Assembly: GCF_003144115.1 (NCBI RefSeq)
Contig: NW_020312010.1
Location: 442,428-506,427, forward strand
Source: Tilletiopsis washingtonensis
Taxonomy: Eukaryota > Basidiomycota > Exobasidiomycetes > Entylomatales
Direction: 5' to 3'
Length of the DNA: 64,000 nt
Positions 42,597 to 53,322 of this stretch are shown here, piece after piece. The position numbers and the translations under genes are program-made. The stretch's first letter is position 1, and every line of letters begins with the position of its first letter. The notes under the pieces are model-generated. The model did no database searches, was not told where the DNA came from, and saw only the letters and a program-made list of their open reading frames with translations.

Positions 42597-45044
42597 ATGG
42601 CCGACCACATCAGCATCGTGCGAACACTCTCGGTGCGCGAGCGGACAGAGGTGCTGCGCGAGCGCACCTTCTCCGTCCTCGGACGCGTGAGCACGTCGGT
42701 GCGCAACTCGTTCAACGAGCTGCGTCGCTCCTCCAACCAGATCAGTGTACACTCGCCGATTGATGCCGAGACTCGTCTGTCGATCAGCACCCGTCGGCCT
42801 CGACGCGTGCGAAGCGGTCTTCACCCGGACGCTGGACACAGCGAGAAGAGCGGCGAGAAGGGCGGCAAGTCGGGCAAGGGCGAGCAAGGGCAAGATGAGG
42901 ACGGGGTCTCAACTCTCGACTACGTCTCGGCCGTCTACTCGCGCCGCTCAAGGCCAGACTCGCCGTCGATCTACAGCAATGAGGAGGAGGGTGACGACGT
43001 CCGTGCCCGTCTGCACTCGCTCAGCTGGCCGCGTCTCACGATGTGCCTTGCCGTGGAGGCGGTGGGCTTGGGATGTCTTGGCCTGCCTGCTGCGTATGCT
43101 ACGCTTGGGATGGTGCCCGCACTCCTTGTCACAGCATTTCTGGGCATCTTGTCGATGTGGTGCGGCGGTTAGTCTGCCTCGGATCCTCGAATGTTGCCTT
43201 GACTGACGTCCTTGCTTAGTGCTCGTCGGCGAAGCGTCGCTGCTGCATCCTGGCGTCCGAGACTTTGCACGCCTCGGCTTCTTAGTCGCTGGCAAGGCAG
43301 GTGCCGTCATCACAGGTCTCTGGCTCATCCTCGATCTCGGCTTCGGCACGAGCGGCAAGATGCTGACCGGCGTGCTCGCGCTCGAGGAGATCAGCGGAGG
43401 AAAGAGCTGCAAGATCATATATGGCCTTGTTTCCCTGCGTGAGTGCCGGCATTTCGCGGTCGATGGCATTCAGCTGACATTGTGCCCCTCGGGCAGTGGT
43501 GTGCACGCTTCTCGTCAGTCTCCTCTCTCTCAAACCTGACCATGTGCAGCGCTGATGCGGTGGGACCCTGCCAGGCACTGCCAACCTCCTTCAGCGACAT
43601 CGCCTTCCTCGGCTACGTGGACTGCGTTTCCATCGTGCGTCACCTCAACTTTGCCAAAAGCTCGCTTCTGACCTGGCTTGAACCCGGCAGATGAGCGCTG
43701 TCATCCTCACAATCGCTGCGGCCGGCCACGATGCAGCAGCTCGGCCCGGAGGCTTCTCCGCCGGTACCTGGGTTGCATTCCGCACCGAGAACCCGCCATC
43801 GCTTGCTGAGGCTATGCTGGCGTGAGTGTTGGAGACTGATGCCGCGACGTTGCGCTGATCGCCTGTCTTTGGCAGCGTATCGAACATCTGCTATTGCTTC
43901 GGCGCCGCTCAGGTGAGTACGTCGTCCACAAGGTTCGCCGCGTGCTGACAGCTGTCCTGCAACAGTGCATTCCGACGATGATGGCACAGCTCTCGAAGCC
44001 GAGGGAGTACAAGAAGGTGCGTGGCCTCAAGCGATCTCGAGGTGTCAAGCTGACTGTCTCGCTCTTTATTCAGGCTGTCATCACGCTTGGTGAGCAGCTC
44101 ATTCCGCCTACCTTTCCGCGACGCTGACTAGCGAGCGGCAGGCACCTTCATGCTCGTGCTGTACACCTTCATCGGCGCCGTGACGTACTACTTCATCGGC
44201 GAGGGCGTGCGCAGCCCGGCACTGCTCTCCAACTCGCCGCTCGTGTCGAAGATCTCCTTTGGCCTTGCACTGCGTGAGTCAGCTTGCTGTTGACATGATG
44301 TGCGTCCGCCATTGACACTTGACGTCCTCGACAGCCGTGATCTTCATCAGTGGAGCCATCAACAGTGCGTCATGCTTTGACCTGTCCATGGCGCTGTCCT
44401 GACTCTTGTCCGCAGCGACATGTGCTTCCCAGTTTCTGCACGACAAGATTTGTGTGAGCACAGCTTGCCCGAGCAAAGTGCAGCACTTGGCTGACGATCT
44501 GACCTCAGGGCGACGGCGACAATCGGCTGGACAAGGCCGAGCGGTCACGCATGTGCTATGTCATCTGGGTGTCTCTCGTTGTCGGACTCAGTGTAAGCAG
44601 GCCATATGCCGGGCCTCTCGGCGACCTACGGCTCACCCCGCCGCGGACAGCTCATAGCGTGGGTTACGGCTGTTTCGGTGCCCTCCTTCAGTGGCATGCT
44701 CGGCCTCAGTGAGTCAAAGCGGCTTCGTGACTGCAGTTCTCTGCTGACGGCTGCGGACTACCCAGTCGCCGCTCTTACGATCTCCTTCTTCTCGTTCACG
44801 GCGCCGGCCCTGGTCAGTGGCTTTGCGTCACGGTCTGCGGAGCGCCCCACTGACTTCCACTCACCAGATCTGGTTCAAGCTGCTCAAGGACGAGCGGCCC
44901 TGGTACGTCGGCTCCAACCTGTGGAATGCGCTCTTCCACGGCGCCGTCGTGCTCGTCGGCCTGTTCATCATGGGCGCCGGCACATGGGCGAGCGCGCTGG
45001 AGCTGATGCACACGTGGTCGAACGGCAAGCTCTGGGTGTGCTGA
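42597..45044 (+). CDS. AAAP-family amino-acid transporter
   Basis: This is an integral membrane permease of the amino acid/auxin permease family (fungal neutral amino-acid permease type). About 145 hydrophilic residues precede the first membrane segment (LTMCLAVEAVGLGCLGLPAA YATLG), the family's conserved start. Later parts include AVITGLWLILDLGFGTSGKM, LPTSFSDIAFLGYVDC, a helix starting MSAVILTIAAAGHDA, SNICYCFGAAQCIPTMMAQL, TFMLVLYTFIGAVTYYFIGE and ALTISFFSFTAPAL; about eleven membrane segments are expected. The C-terminus is short and ends TWSNGKLWVC. More than ten short introns split the gene, one with a GTTAGT donor, and a 17-nt exon lies at 43497-43513. Substrate specificity cannot be told. 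It is in tandem with the EDC4-like gene and GCP3. Confidence 0.85.
43497..43513 (+). other. 17-nt micro-exon of the amino-acid transporter gene
   Basis: It lies between CCCCTCGGGCAG and GTCAGT and encodes (L)VCTLL within a membrane helix. It links GLVSL to ALPTSFSD in frame (phase 1 in, phase 0 out). Confidence 0.65.
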
Positions 45045-45461
45045 GGCGGGTACGAGAGGGAACGACAAGAATCGAGCAAGCAGCCTTGCCGACAATGTAT
45101 TCATTGCGAAGCTTACTGGATTGTGACGCAGCACTCATGGCCGTGGCGCGATTGTGAAGAGCCGACTGAGAGTTCGGAGCCTGTTTGACGGCACGTCGGC
45201 GCGCGTGTGTTGCTCTCGCCGCGGCCGAGCTCTCGCGGCGGCGGTGCGCGCGGCTGCACGGCGGCCGAGGCGGCGCTGCAGACGCGACGCGTCTGACCTG
45301 ACGTTCTGCCTCCTCTCCACCGACTCCACCTCACGCACTCCACTCCATCGCTTCGGTTGCTCAGGACCACCTGCGCTGGTCTCGGGCACGCGCATATCGC
45401 CGCTCTCTTCTTCTTATCCGCTGCAGCGGCACGCTCGGCGTGTCCCCGCCGCGTCCGGGCC
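45045..45461. promoter_or_regulatory. tandem spacer, transporter 3' flank / GCP3 promoter
   Basis: 417 bp. The segment near 45085-45130 is AT-richer (aatgtattcattgcg) and may carry the transporter's polyadenylation region. Pyrimidine-rich DNA (ctcctctccaccgactccacctc) follows from about 45309. No gene was recognised. Confidence 0.4.
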
Positions 45462-48400
45462 ATGTCCGGCCCCTCGTCGGACCAGCTCGCTGAGCTGGTC
45501 CACAGCCTTGTGCCGTCAACACGCCGGCGTCGCGGCGAGTCCGATGCCGCAGTACGCGAGCGTCGTGCGCTGCGAGCCGATTTGCTCGATCTCGTACACG
45601 ACATCTTCCATAGCGAGCTCAGCTCGTCGCCAGCCGCCGAGGAGCACGAGGTCACAGATGCGATCCGGCGCAAGCTGACGCGCTATGCCGTCGACGGCGG
45701 ACACGGCACGGGCGTGCGCTTCGAGACGCTGCTCTCTAAGCTGAAGAGCCAGCCGAGTCGGCCACGCAACCTCAATGCGGTTCTCGAGTTGCTCCAGCAT
45801 CTGTCCTTCTCAGCGCAGGCGGGCGACACGGCCGAGTCGTCCTCTGCGCCTCGCAGGTCAGCAGCACCGCCAGCCCCAGCAGCGTTTGCGCTGGACGTGC
45901 CCAGCATGGTGCCAGCAGCGCGCTCGAGCGCACCGGTGCCGCCGCCCGCTCCCGAGCTAGAGAGCCGGCCAGTGACGCGCAGCGATGCCGGCGTGCCCGC
46001 TCGCGCACCTGTGCGGCCGGCTCGCGTCGAGGAGGCCGACGTGTCGACTGGGCTGCCGATTGCAAAGGCTGAGGTGGTGCGGAGATGGCGAGAGCGCAAG
46101 GGTGAGTCGCAGATGGATGTAGCAGCACACATGCAGCGGCTGAGGCCTTTCATAGGCCGAGCAGAGGTGCCCGAAACGGAGCTGCTGCGCGACGTCATCT
46201 ACCTGCTGCAGGGCATCAACGGCAAGCACGTCGGCTTTGAGGTGGTGCAGAAGCTGCCATCGACCGAGGTGGGCGTGGACCAGAGCGCCGAGCGACTGCT
46301 GCGTATCCGCTTCGAAGAGGGCGAGCGGGTCATTTCGCCGTCGACGCGGCATCTCGTGCACCGCATCGCCGAGCTGGGCCGCCTCTACCGCCGCATCTCC
46401 GAGTTTGCACAGCAGCAGCAGACCGAAGAGACGGGTTTGATCAAGCAGGTGAGGCGAGATGTCGTGGCAGCGCGCTTGGGACCAGCGCTGACCCCTGCTG
46501 CAGAGTCTGTGCCACTTCATCTCCTCGGAGCTGACGGACTACTACCGCCTCATCGCGGTGCTGGAGGCGCATCTCAACCGCACGCTGCAGGCTGTCGGCG
46601 GCAGTGCGAAGCCAGTTGATGGCAGCGACGAGCCTGGGCGAATCGAAGGCAACCCGGCAGCCGAGGGTCTGACGCTGAAGCGCGTGGCAGTGTGGACGCA
46701 GGACGTGGCGCTGCGCCTGCGTTTGCTCAGCACCATCATCGAGAGCTGCCAGGATGCGCACGGCGGCGCACTCGTCTCCCTCATTCACTCCTACACCTTC
46801 AACGGCGACCCATTCATCCGGAAGTTCACCGCGCAGCTGCTCGAGGAGGTGAGGCGTGTGATGGTTCGCGTGATCGAGCTGCTGCTGACACATGTCTTGC
46901 CGCAGGTCTCGAAGCCCTTCTTCCACTCGCTCTCGCGCTGGATTTACGAGGGCGAGCTGCAGGACCCGTTCTGCGAGTTCTTCGTCGAGCTCTCGGCGGA
47001 GGCGCGCGCCTCGGCGAACGCCAACAACAGCCTGCCGAGCTTCGAGGACGTCGATGCCGTCTCGCTGTGGCAGAGCAAGTTCAAGTTCCGGCAGGAGATG
47101 CTGCCGAGCTTCTTGAGCGAGAGCTTTGGCCGCAAGGTGCGTCGGGTGTGGAGCAGGCGATATGCTCACCGGCTGACGCGCTTTGCAGATCTTCTCCACC
47201 GGCAAGAGTCTCAACTTCATCCGCTACAGCTGCGGCGACAGCGACTGGATCTCGACGCGCAACAAGCTGAGCAACTCGGGCACAGGTGCGTATTCCGCCG
47301 CACTGACTGCACGCCCTGCTGACAATCTCGGCTGCAGATCTGCGCTACACCGACCTGGCGGGCCTGGAGCAGACCATCGACTCGGCCTACAGCATCGCTA
47401 GCACGCGCCTGCTCGACATCTTCCTCGACAAGTTCAAGCTGATGGAGCACCTGCGTGCGCTTAAGGACTACCTCATGCTGAACCGCGGCGACTTCATCGA
47501 CCGGCTTATGGAAGCCCTGGGGTGCGTGAGCCGGATTGGCGACCTTCTGTGCCGTGCTGACTCTGTCGTTGCAGACCCAGCCTGGCCCGGCCAGCCGCGT
47601 CGCTTCTGCGCCACAATCTCACGGCATCGCTCGAGACGGCCATTCGCGGCTCCAACGCACAGCACGACGACGCCGACGTGCTGCGCCGGCTCGACGCGCG
47701 CATCCTCGAGTTCAGCGCCGGCGACACGGGCTGGGACACGTTTGTGCTCGAGTACAAGGTCGAGTCGCCCATCAACACCGTGCTCGACGCGCAGGCGATG
47801 CTCAGCTACCAGACGATCTTCAGCCACCTGTGGCGCATCAAGCGCGTCGAGCTCACGCTGTCGCTCAGCTGGGGCCACCTCGTCACGGCAGCGAACATGC
47901 TGCGGCGCAGCAAGAAAGCCGAGCCCGAGCTCAAGGGTGAGTCGTCGCCGCATGGGTCGTGAGGCTTGGCGCCGGCGCTGATGTTGCCCCCGCAGCGCTG
48001 TACAAGCACGCGCACCGCACGCTCGTGCTGCTCGGCGAGATGATCCACTTTGTGCGGCAGATGCAGGGCTTCTGCCAGCTCGAGGTCATCGACTACTCGT
48101 GGCACGACCTGCAGAGCTTCTTCGCCAAGCGCCAGGGCGACCTGGACGACCTGATCAAGTCGCACCGCGAGTACCTCGACGCCCTCGTCAGCAAGGCACT
48201 GCTGCGCGGCGCCAAGCGGAGCGTGGTGAGTCTGCGTGAGCGGTGACGAATGGACAGCGGCACTGACACACGCGCTGCAGGACACGCTGGCACACGAGGT
48301 GCGCAGCAACTTCGAGAGCATGCTCGCCTTTGCGGCCGCCAGCGACGACCTCGCCAGCCACCTCACGGGCGAGCTGGCGCGGCATGACTTGCGAGCAGTG

Positions 48401-48760
48401 AGTCCTCTCGACCGCTTCCTCCGCGCATCCGCTGACCACGTACTTCCCTCTCTGTAGCCGCTCTCCTCCCGCTCGGCAGCCTCTAGTGCGCCAGCCGTGC
48501 CAGCGGCGCGTGCTCAGACTGTGCCGTCGATCTTGGCGCGCGTAGACGAGCACGCACGAGCGTACGAGCAGCGCACGCAGACGCGCATCGTGCCGGCGCT
48601 GGCAAAGCACGGCAACCTGACGATCCGCGGTCTGGCAACTCGTCTCGGCTACGACGCCCGTCCCTCACCGGCAGGCTCCGCTACGCCGGCTCCTGCGAGA
48701 CGCGAACGGAGCGAGCACACGCAGGCCGCGGCACCAACGCCGGCGGCCGCTGCTGCATAA
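45462..48760 (+). CDS. gamma-tubulin complex component 3 (Spc98/Alp6/GCP3)
   Basis: GCP3 is a core subunit of the gamma-tubulin small complex that nucleates microtubules at spindle pole bodies. An N-terminal helical and disordered region of about 220 residues (MSGPSSDQLAELVHSLVP) leads to the first Spc97/Spc98 domain: LLRDVIYLLQGINGKHVGFE, YRLIAVLEAHL, TFNGDPFIRKFTAQLLEEV, FHSLSRWIYEGELQDPFCEF. Then come GRKIFSTGKSLNFIRYSCGD and the second domain: HLRALKDYLMLNRGDFIDRL, RHNLTASLETAIRGSNAQ, RRLDARILEFSAGDTGWDTF, EYKVESPINTVL and HLWRIKRVELTLS. The GDTGWD...P-I-N-TV block and NLTASLETAIR match GCP3 rather than GCP2. Introns are short and in frame. The end beyond residue about 880 is Ala/Thr-rich. 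Confidence 0.9.
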
Positions 48761-49043
48761 ACTGCCCTCCTCCGTCGTCACCGCTCCTGTGCTCCTTCTG
48801 TCTGCTCTGCTTTTGCTTGCGCCCCATGTACTCTAGCTGTGTCGTGTCTCGTCTGTCGCTCAATCGAGCGTCTTCGCCAGTCGCTCTAGCTGCAATGTAT
48901 CGGTTTGCGACGGACTAGAGACGGACAGCAGGGAGATGTGACCGGGAGAGAGTAGACTAGGGGAGAGTGGAGGCCAGGAGACGATGTACACGGACTTGAC
49001 GCTGAGAAGAGGCTAGCTGCACAGGGCCTTCTCCTTCCATTGC

Positions 49044-50672
49044 TTAGCTACGCGGAGCCTCGCCAAACGGCGACGAGCCCAGTCCGCCCACCCACATGCC
49101 AGCGCCCGGCGCGCCGCTCGTCGTATCGTGCGGCGCCACTCCCGGCGCGACACCCATCGTAGCGTCCTCGCCGGCGCGCGGCACGCTGGCGCTCGAGGGG
49201 CCCGAGCCGCTCAGCCCTGCGGACGGCAGCGGCGCGCCGCCGTATGCCTCGGCGGCGTGCCGCGACATGATGTGTGCCAGCGGGCCGACGAGACGCTTGA
49301 ACGCCGACTCGGAGAGCGCGGCGAGACGCAGCGTCGGACTCAAGGCCACGATGGAGGCGGCGCGCGGCGCGTTGTTCAGCAGCGCCAGCTCTGTGAGAAG
49401 GAGGGCCTGTCAGCGGACGCTCAGACGAGCGCCATAGCACTTGCACTCACCGCCGAAGTAGTCGCCGGCGCCCAGACGGCCCACGCTCTCCTCGACGCCG
49501 TCGGCCTCGCGGCGCTTGCGCACCTCTGCGCTGCCGTCGATGACGATGAAGAACTCGCTTCCACGCTCGCCCTGCTCAATGACCCGCGCGCCCTGCTCGA
49601 CGGCGCGCTGCTCGAGCGCATCGGCAATCTTGGCGCGCTCGGCGTCGCTGAGGCTGTCGAAGAGCGAGACGTTGCGCAGGTGTGCCTCGAAGAGCGAGCG
49701 CTTGCGGCTGTTGGTGCCGATGAGGATGCTGCGGAACGTGATGCGGTCCAGCGCCCAGAGCACGCTGGCCTGCGTCGCCAGCACACTGGCGGCGCGCGGC
49801 TGCGCGTACAGCAGTGCCAGCTCGCCGAACGAGCTGCTCGGGCCGGCCACGGCCTTCTTGTCGCCGAGGCTGGCGGCATCGCCGCCGGCCACGCGCGCGT
49901 CGTCGTCCGAGGTGCCAGCACTGCTCGTCGACGGCGCACTGGTGCTGCGCACGTAGATGTCAAAGCTGCCGCTCTCGACGACGTAGAAGTAGTCGCCCTG
50001 GTCGCCCTGGCGGATGACGGCCTCGCCGGGCGCCACGTGCACCTCCTTCATGGCGTTGAGCACGTCGGCCTCCTGCTCGGCGTCGAGGTTGCGGAAGAGC
50101 ACGTTGCTGGCAATCGAGGCGCGGATGCGCGCCATCTGCGAGTCACTCTTGGGAATGACGAGCTTCGGCGCCGCGACGCCGTCCGAGGGCGCAGAGGGCG
50201 CCAGCGACTCGGCAGAGACACTCGTGCGCCGCCCGAGGTTGTAGCCGGGCGACGGCGCCAGGCCGGGGTGCAGCGCATCGTCGTCGTCGCCGTCGTGCGC
50301 GGCAGCCGGTGCGCCGGCGGACGAGGCGATGGACGCGGAGCGAGACGGCGGGTCGAAGGAGAAGGCGGGCGCGGCGCCGGGTGCGCTGCCGAAGGGGTTG
50401 GCGTTGCCGAACGGCGTGCCGGACGCGGCTGCGCTGCTGCTGCTGCCGCTGGCGAAGGGCGACGCCGCAGCGAAGGGCGACGGAGCTGCCGCCGGAGCGC
50501 TGTCGCTCTCGGCGGCGGCGGCGGCGCTCTGGGCGAGCGCCGCCTTGCGCTCGTCCTCGAGGCGGCGCGCGAACCAGTTGGCGCAGAACTGCAGCGCATC
50601 GAGGGGGCGGAAGCGGATGACGTCGCGGTTGAGGTCGTTGAGGATGCTGGCGTAGTCGTGCGGGAGCGACAT
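49044..50672 (-). CDS. cAMP-dependent protein kinase regulatory subunit
   Basis: The PKA regulatory subunit holds the catalytic subunit inactive until cAMP binds. Exons 50672-49451 and 49390-49044 sum to 1569 nt, or 522 residues, longer than yeast Bcy1 (416). Residues 5-40 form the RII-type dimerisation/docking helices (YASILNDLNRDVIRFRPLDA). The linker is Ser/Pro/Phe-rich. The inhibitor site is RRTSVS at about 148-153; a phosphorylatable Ser marks a type-II-like subunit. Two cyclic-nucleotide domains follow, each with an intact phosphate-binding cassette: FGELALLYAQPRAAS (A) and, across the intron, FGELALLNNAPRAAS (B). The last 70 residues are a Gly/Ser/Pro extension. It is divergent from the Vps3844-like gene. 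Confidence 0.93.
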
Positions 50673-51301
50673 GACGGGCAGCGGGGGTGGTGTGGTGGAG
50701 AGAGAGAGAGAGAGAGAGAGGGATCGACGGCAGCTGCGAAGCGAAGCTCTGACAGGCGCGCACGCGCGCGGGCGTTGAGGCGCACTCCAACAGCGCGCGC
50801 CGCGACACAGGCGGCCTGCCCGCGCCAGCTCAGCAGCCGCCGGCCGTGCGCACGGCAGCCCCTGCAGGCGCGGCGCCGCCAGCGACGCGCGCCGCCGCCC
50901 CGCGTCCGTCCTCGCCGCATGCGACACGCTACGGCACGCCCACTTGGCACCCCGCCTCCGGTCGCCGTCGCCGCATCAGCTGGATCAAGTCAGGCCACGC
51001 AGAGGGAGATCTGCGGTGCAGCACAAGGTGCAGATCTGTTTGTGCTCAGGAACATTCGGCGCGGCGTGGCCGGGGACGGAGGAGCTGCTATCTGTGCCGC
51101 GGCCGATGATGCGTGCGCGCCGCGACGGCTGGCCACGCCGCGGCACGTGCTCGCCGTGGCTGGCGCTGGCTTTGGCTGGCAGCGCTGCTGGCGGCCGGCC
51201 GGCGCGGCTGTCGCTGCTGCTGCTGCTCGGCCGTGCCGCCGCTCGTGCCTCCCTCTCTTCCACGCCCTCCTCCATCCCTGGCGCCACTCACATCCCTCAC
51301 C
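50673..51301. promoter_or_regulatory. divergent promoter, PKA-R / Vps3844-like gene
   Basis: 629 bp between divergent starts. It contains the GA microsatellite at 50698-50721. The side next to 51302 is pyrimidine-rich (ctccctctcttccacgccctcctcc). No further element was recognised. Confidence 0.4.
50698..50721. repeat. (GA)n microsatellite in the PKA-R leader
   Basis: About twelve GA units (CT on the coding strand) lie 26-49 nt upstream of the PKA-R start codon, within the probable 5' leader. Confidence 0.9.
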
Positions 51302-53095
51302 ATGCGTCTCACTACGCTGCACTTCAGCAGCTTCCTGCTGCCTCTGCTCGCCAGCAGCAACAGCGCCCTCGCTGCCGCCTCGGCGCCCGCAGACGCCTCT
51401 CTCTTCCTGCACCCCTCCACCTCTGGCTCCTCGGACGCAGCGTCCATCTCGCCGGCGCAGCTGCGCCAGCTGCTGGCCTACCACCTGCACCTCCCCGGCG
51501 AGGAGCACCTCGGCTACGGCGCACGTGCGGCGCCGCAGGCGTGGAAGTGGGCACAGGCGCGCGTCGGCGATGCAAAGGAGCTCTTCGGCGGCCGGAAAGA
51601 GGCAAAGCTTGTCGTGCTGGCGCACGAGGACGCTGGTGAGTCGAGCCTTTGGAGATGTTGAAGCTGTTGCACATGGACGAGCCTGGGGAGCCAGATCTGT
51701 GCCAAGATGAGACATGCTCGGCGAGGCAGCCACGCGCTCAGCGCCCGTAGAGGCCAGTGCACGGACGAACCGCCCGCCACAGTATCTGCGTCTCCGCTGC
51801 CAGCCGTCGTGCACCTATCAGCTGCGTCGCACAAAAGCTGCGCTGCTTCAAGGGAGAGCATTGCTCTGGTCTTGTGCAAGGGAGACTTACGTCTGGCGCA
51901 CGGACGTCACGCGAGTGCGCTGGGGCTGCTTCTGCGATGCCGCAAGGCGCGCAGCGGCTCGTCTATCGCAGCACACAGCAACGATCTGCGCTTCGTACGC
52001 CCGGCAGCCGATGCCGCACCAGCTGACGCCACTTCGCGCAGACGTCGTCCCGGCCGCGCTGCGCCAGACCCACACGCTTCCCAGTGCGCCGTCTGCCCAC
52101 GCCTTTGACGCTCTCTTCGAGTCGTACCGCAGCGGGCTCGAGTCTTTCAGTGTGGTACGTGCCTCCTTTCATTCCTCGCCTCATCCTAGCCTGACCTCGC
52201 CGCGATCGCAGAGTGCTTCGCAAGGCATCGACTCGCTCATCGCGCTGCTGCACGGCGAGGACACCTCGGCGCACGAGCCGAGTGTCGAGCCGCTGCGCTT
52301 CGACGCGCACCTCGACGAGCTGCGCGCCAGCTACGGCGCCGACAGCAGCGCCTTTGCTGAGGCCAAGGCCAGCGTCTCGGCCGCTCTTGAGGTGAGGCCT
52401 GGAGCTCCCTGCACTCGCTCAGGACCGATGTGCTGATGCTGCTTGCGTTCTCAGAGCCTCGTCGCTGGCGCCAAGGCCCACGCGCCGAACCTCGCGGTCG
52501 TGGTCCTGCCGCGTCGCGAGGCCTCTTCCGGTCTCGAGGCGCGCGATAGTCTCGACGTCTTCTCCACGGCGCCGCGTGCCTCGCGTGCCGTGTCCGACGT
52601 CGAGGCCGACCCGCTGCTGGCGAAGCGTCCCAAGGAGAGCGACTACATTGGCAAGTGCTTCAAGTCGGCCAAGGACCTCGAGAAGGCCACGGCCGAGTGC
52701 AGCGGCCATGGCAAGGCCGTGCAGACCAACCATGGCGCGCGCAAGTGCTACACGTGCCAGTGCAAGGCGAGCAAGCACAAGGGCCGCACCACGTACTGGG
52801 TGAGTGCCGACGGCACTATGGCTTGTGACGAGGCAGCTACTGACGCTTGCTTGCAGGCAGGAGAGGCTTGCCAGAAGGTCGACGTCAGCGGTCCGTTCGT
52901 GCTCATTGCCTCGACGGTGGTTGTGCTGCTCGTGAGTGATGCTGACAGCAGGAGCCGCGTGCCTGAACGCCGCCGACGCTGACCTCTTTGCTCCTCTCGC
53001 AGCTCGTCACGCTCGGCTCCGTCTACTACCTCATGGCCGAGGGCAGCGCCGAGCTGCCGTCGGTGCTCACGGGCCTGAGCAAGACGAGCAACTGA
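51302..53095 (+). CDS. Vps3844/DUF3844-family ER-vacuole membrane protein
   Basis: Exons 51302-51635, 52042-52154, 52212-52391, 52455-52799, 52857-52931 and 53003-53095 sum to 1140 nt, or 379 residues. A signal peptide (MRLTTLHFSSFLLPLLASSN) starts a lumenal domain with AKLVVLAHEDADVVPAAL and LESLVAGAKAHAPNLAVVVL. The C-terminal region has the DUF3844 pattern: CFKSAKDLEKATAECSGHG, CYTCQC, ACQKVDVSGPF, then one membrane span (VLIASTVVVLLLVTLGSVYY) and a 20-residue tail. As I recall, this family includes Vps3844-type proteins linked to vacuolar sorting and resident in the ER; the biochemical role is not established. The first intron is 406 nt, seven times the local norm. Family call moderate to good. 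Confidence 0.75.
51636..52041 (+). other. unusually long (406-nt) intron of the Vps3844-like gene
   Basis: GTGAGT donor, CTGACGCC box and CTTCGCGCAG acceptor. Joining the flanks gives HEDA-DVVPAALRQTH in frame. Most other introns in the window are 45-80 nt. Confidence 0.7.
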
Positions 53096-53322
53096 GGGTG
53101 CACGCCTCTGGCTCCTTCTCTGGCTAATCGATGAACAGCAAGCTCACTGTAATGAAGGAATGACTATTCCATCAGTGCGCTGCAAGGGGGCAAGAAGATG
53201 AGTCGACGACAGCAGTAGTGAATGTGAGGGGCCGCTGGGGCAGATATGTGCGTGTAGTAGGGTAAGGTCAGGGGATGCGAAGCGGAACGAAGGGGCGAGG
53301 AGAGAGAGAGGGTGCGCAGAGC

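Noticed and set aside
45462-48760. GCP2 (Spc97/Alp4) instead of GCP3
   Set aside because: NLTASLETAIRGSNAQ followed by RRLDARILEFSAGDTGWD matches the GCP3 pattern.
49128-51710. 860-codon plus-strand frame across the PKA-R gene
   Set aside because: It is the antisense shadow of the PKA-R coding exon; the real gene has two cassettes and a dimerisation domain on the minus strand.
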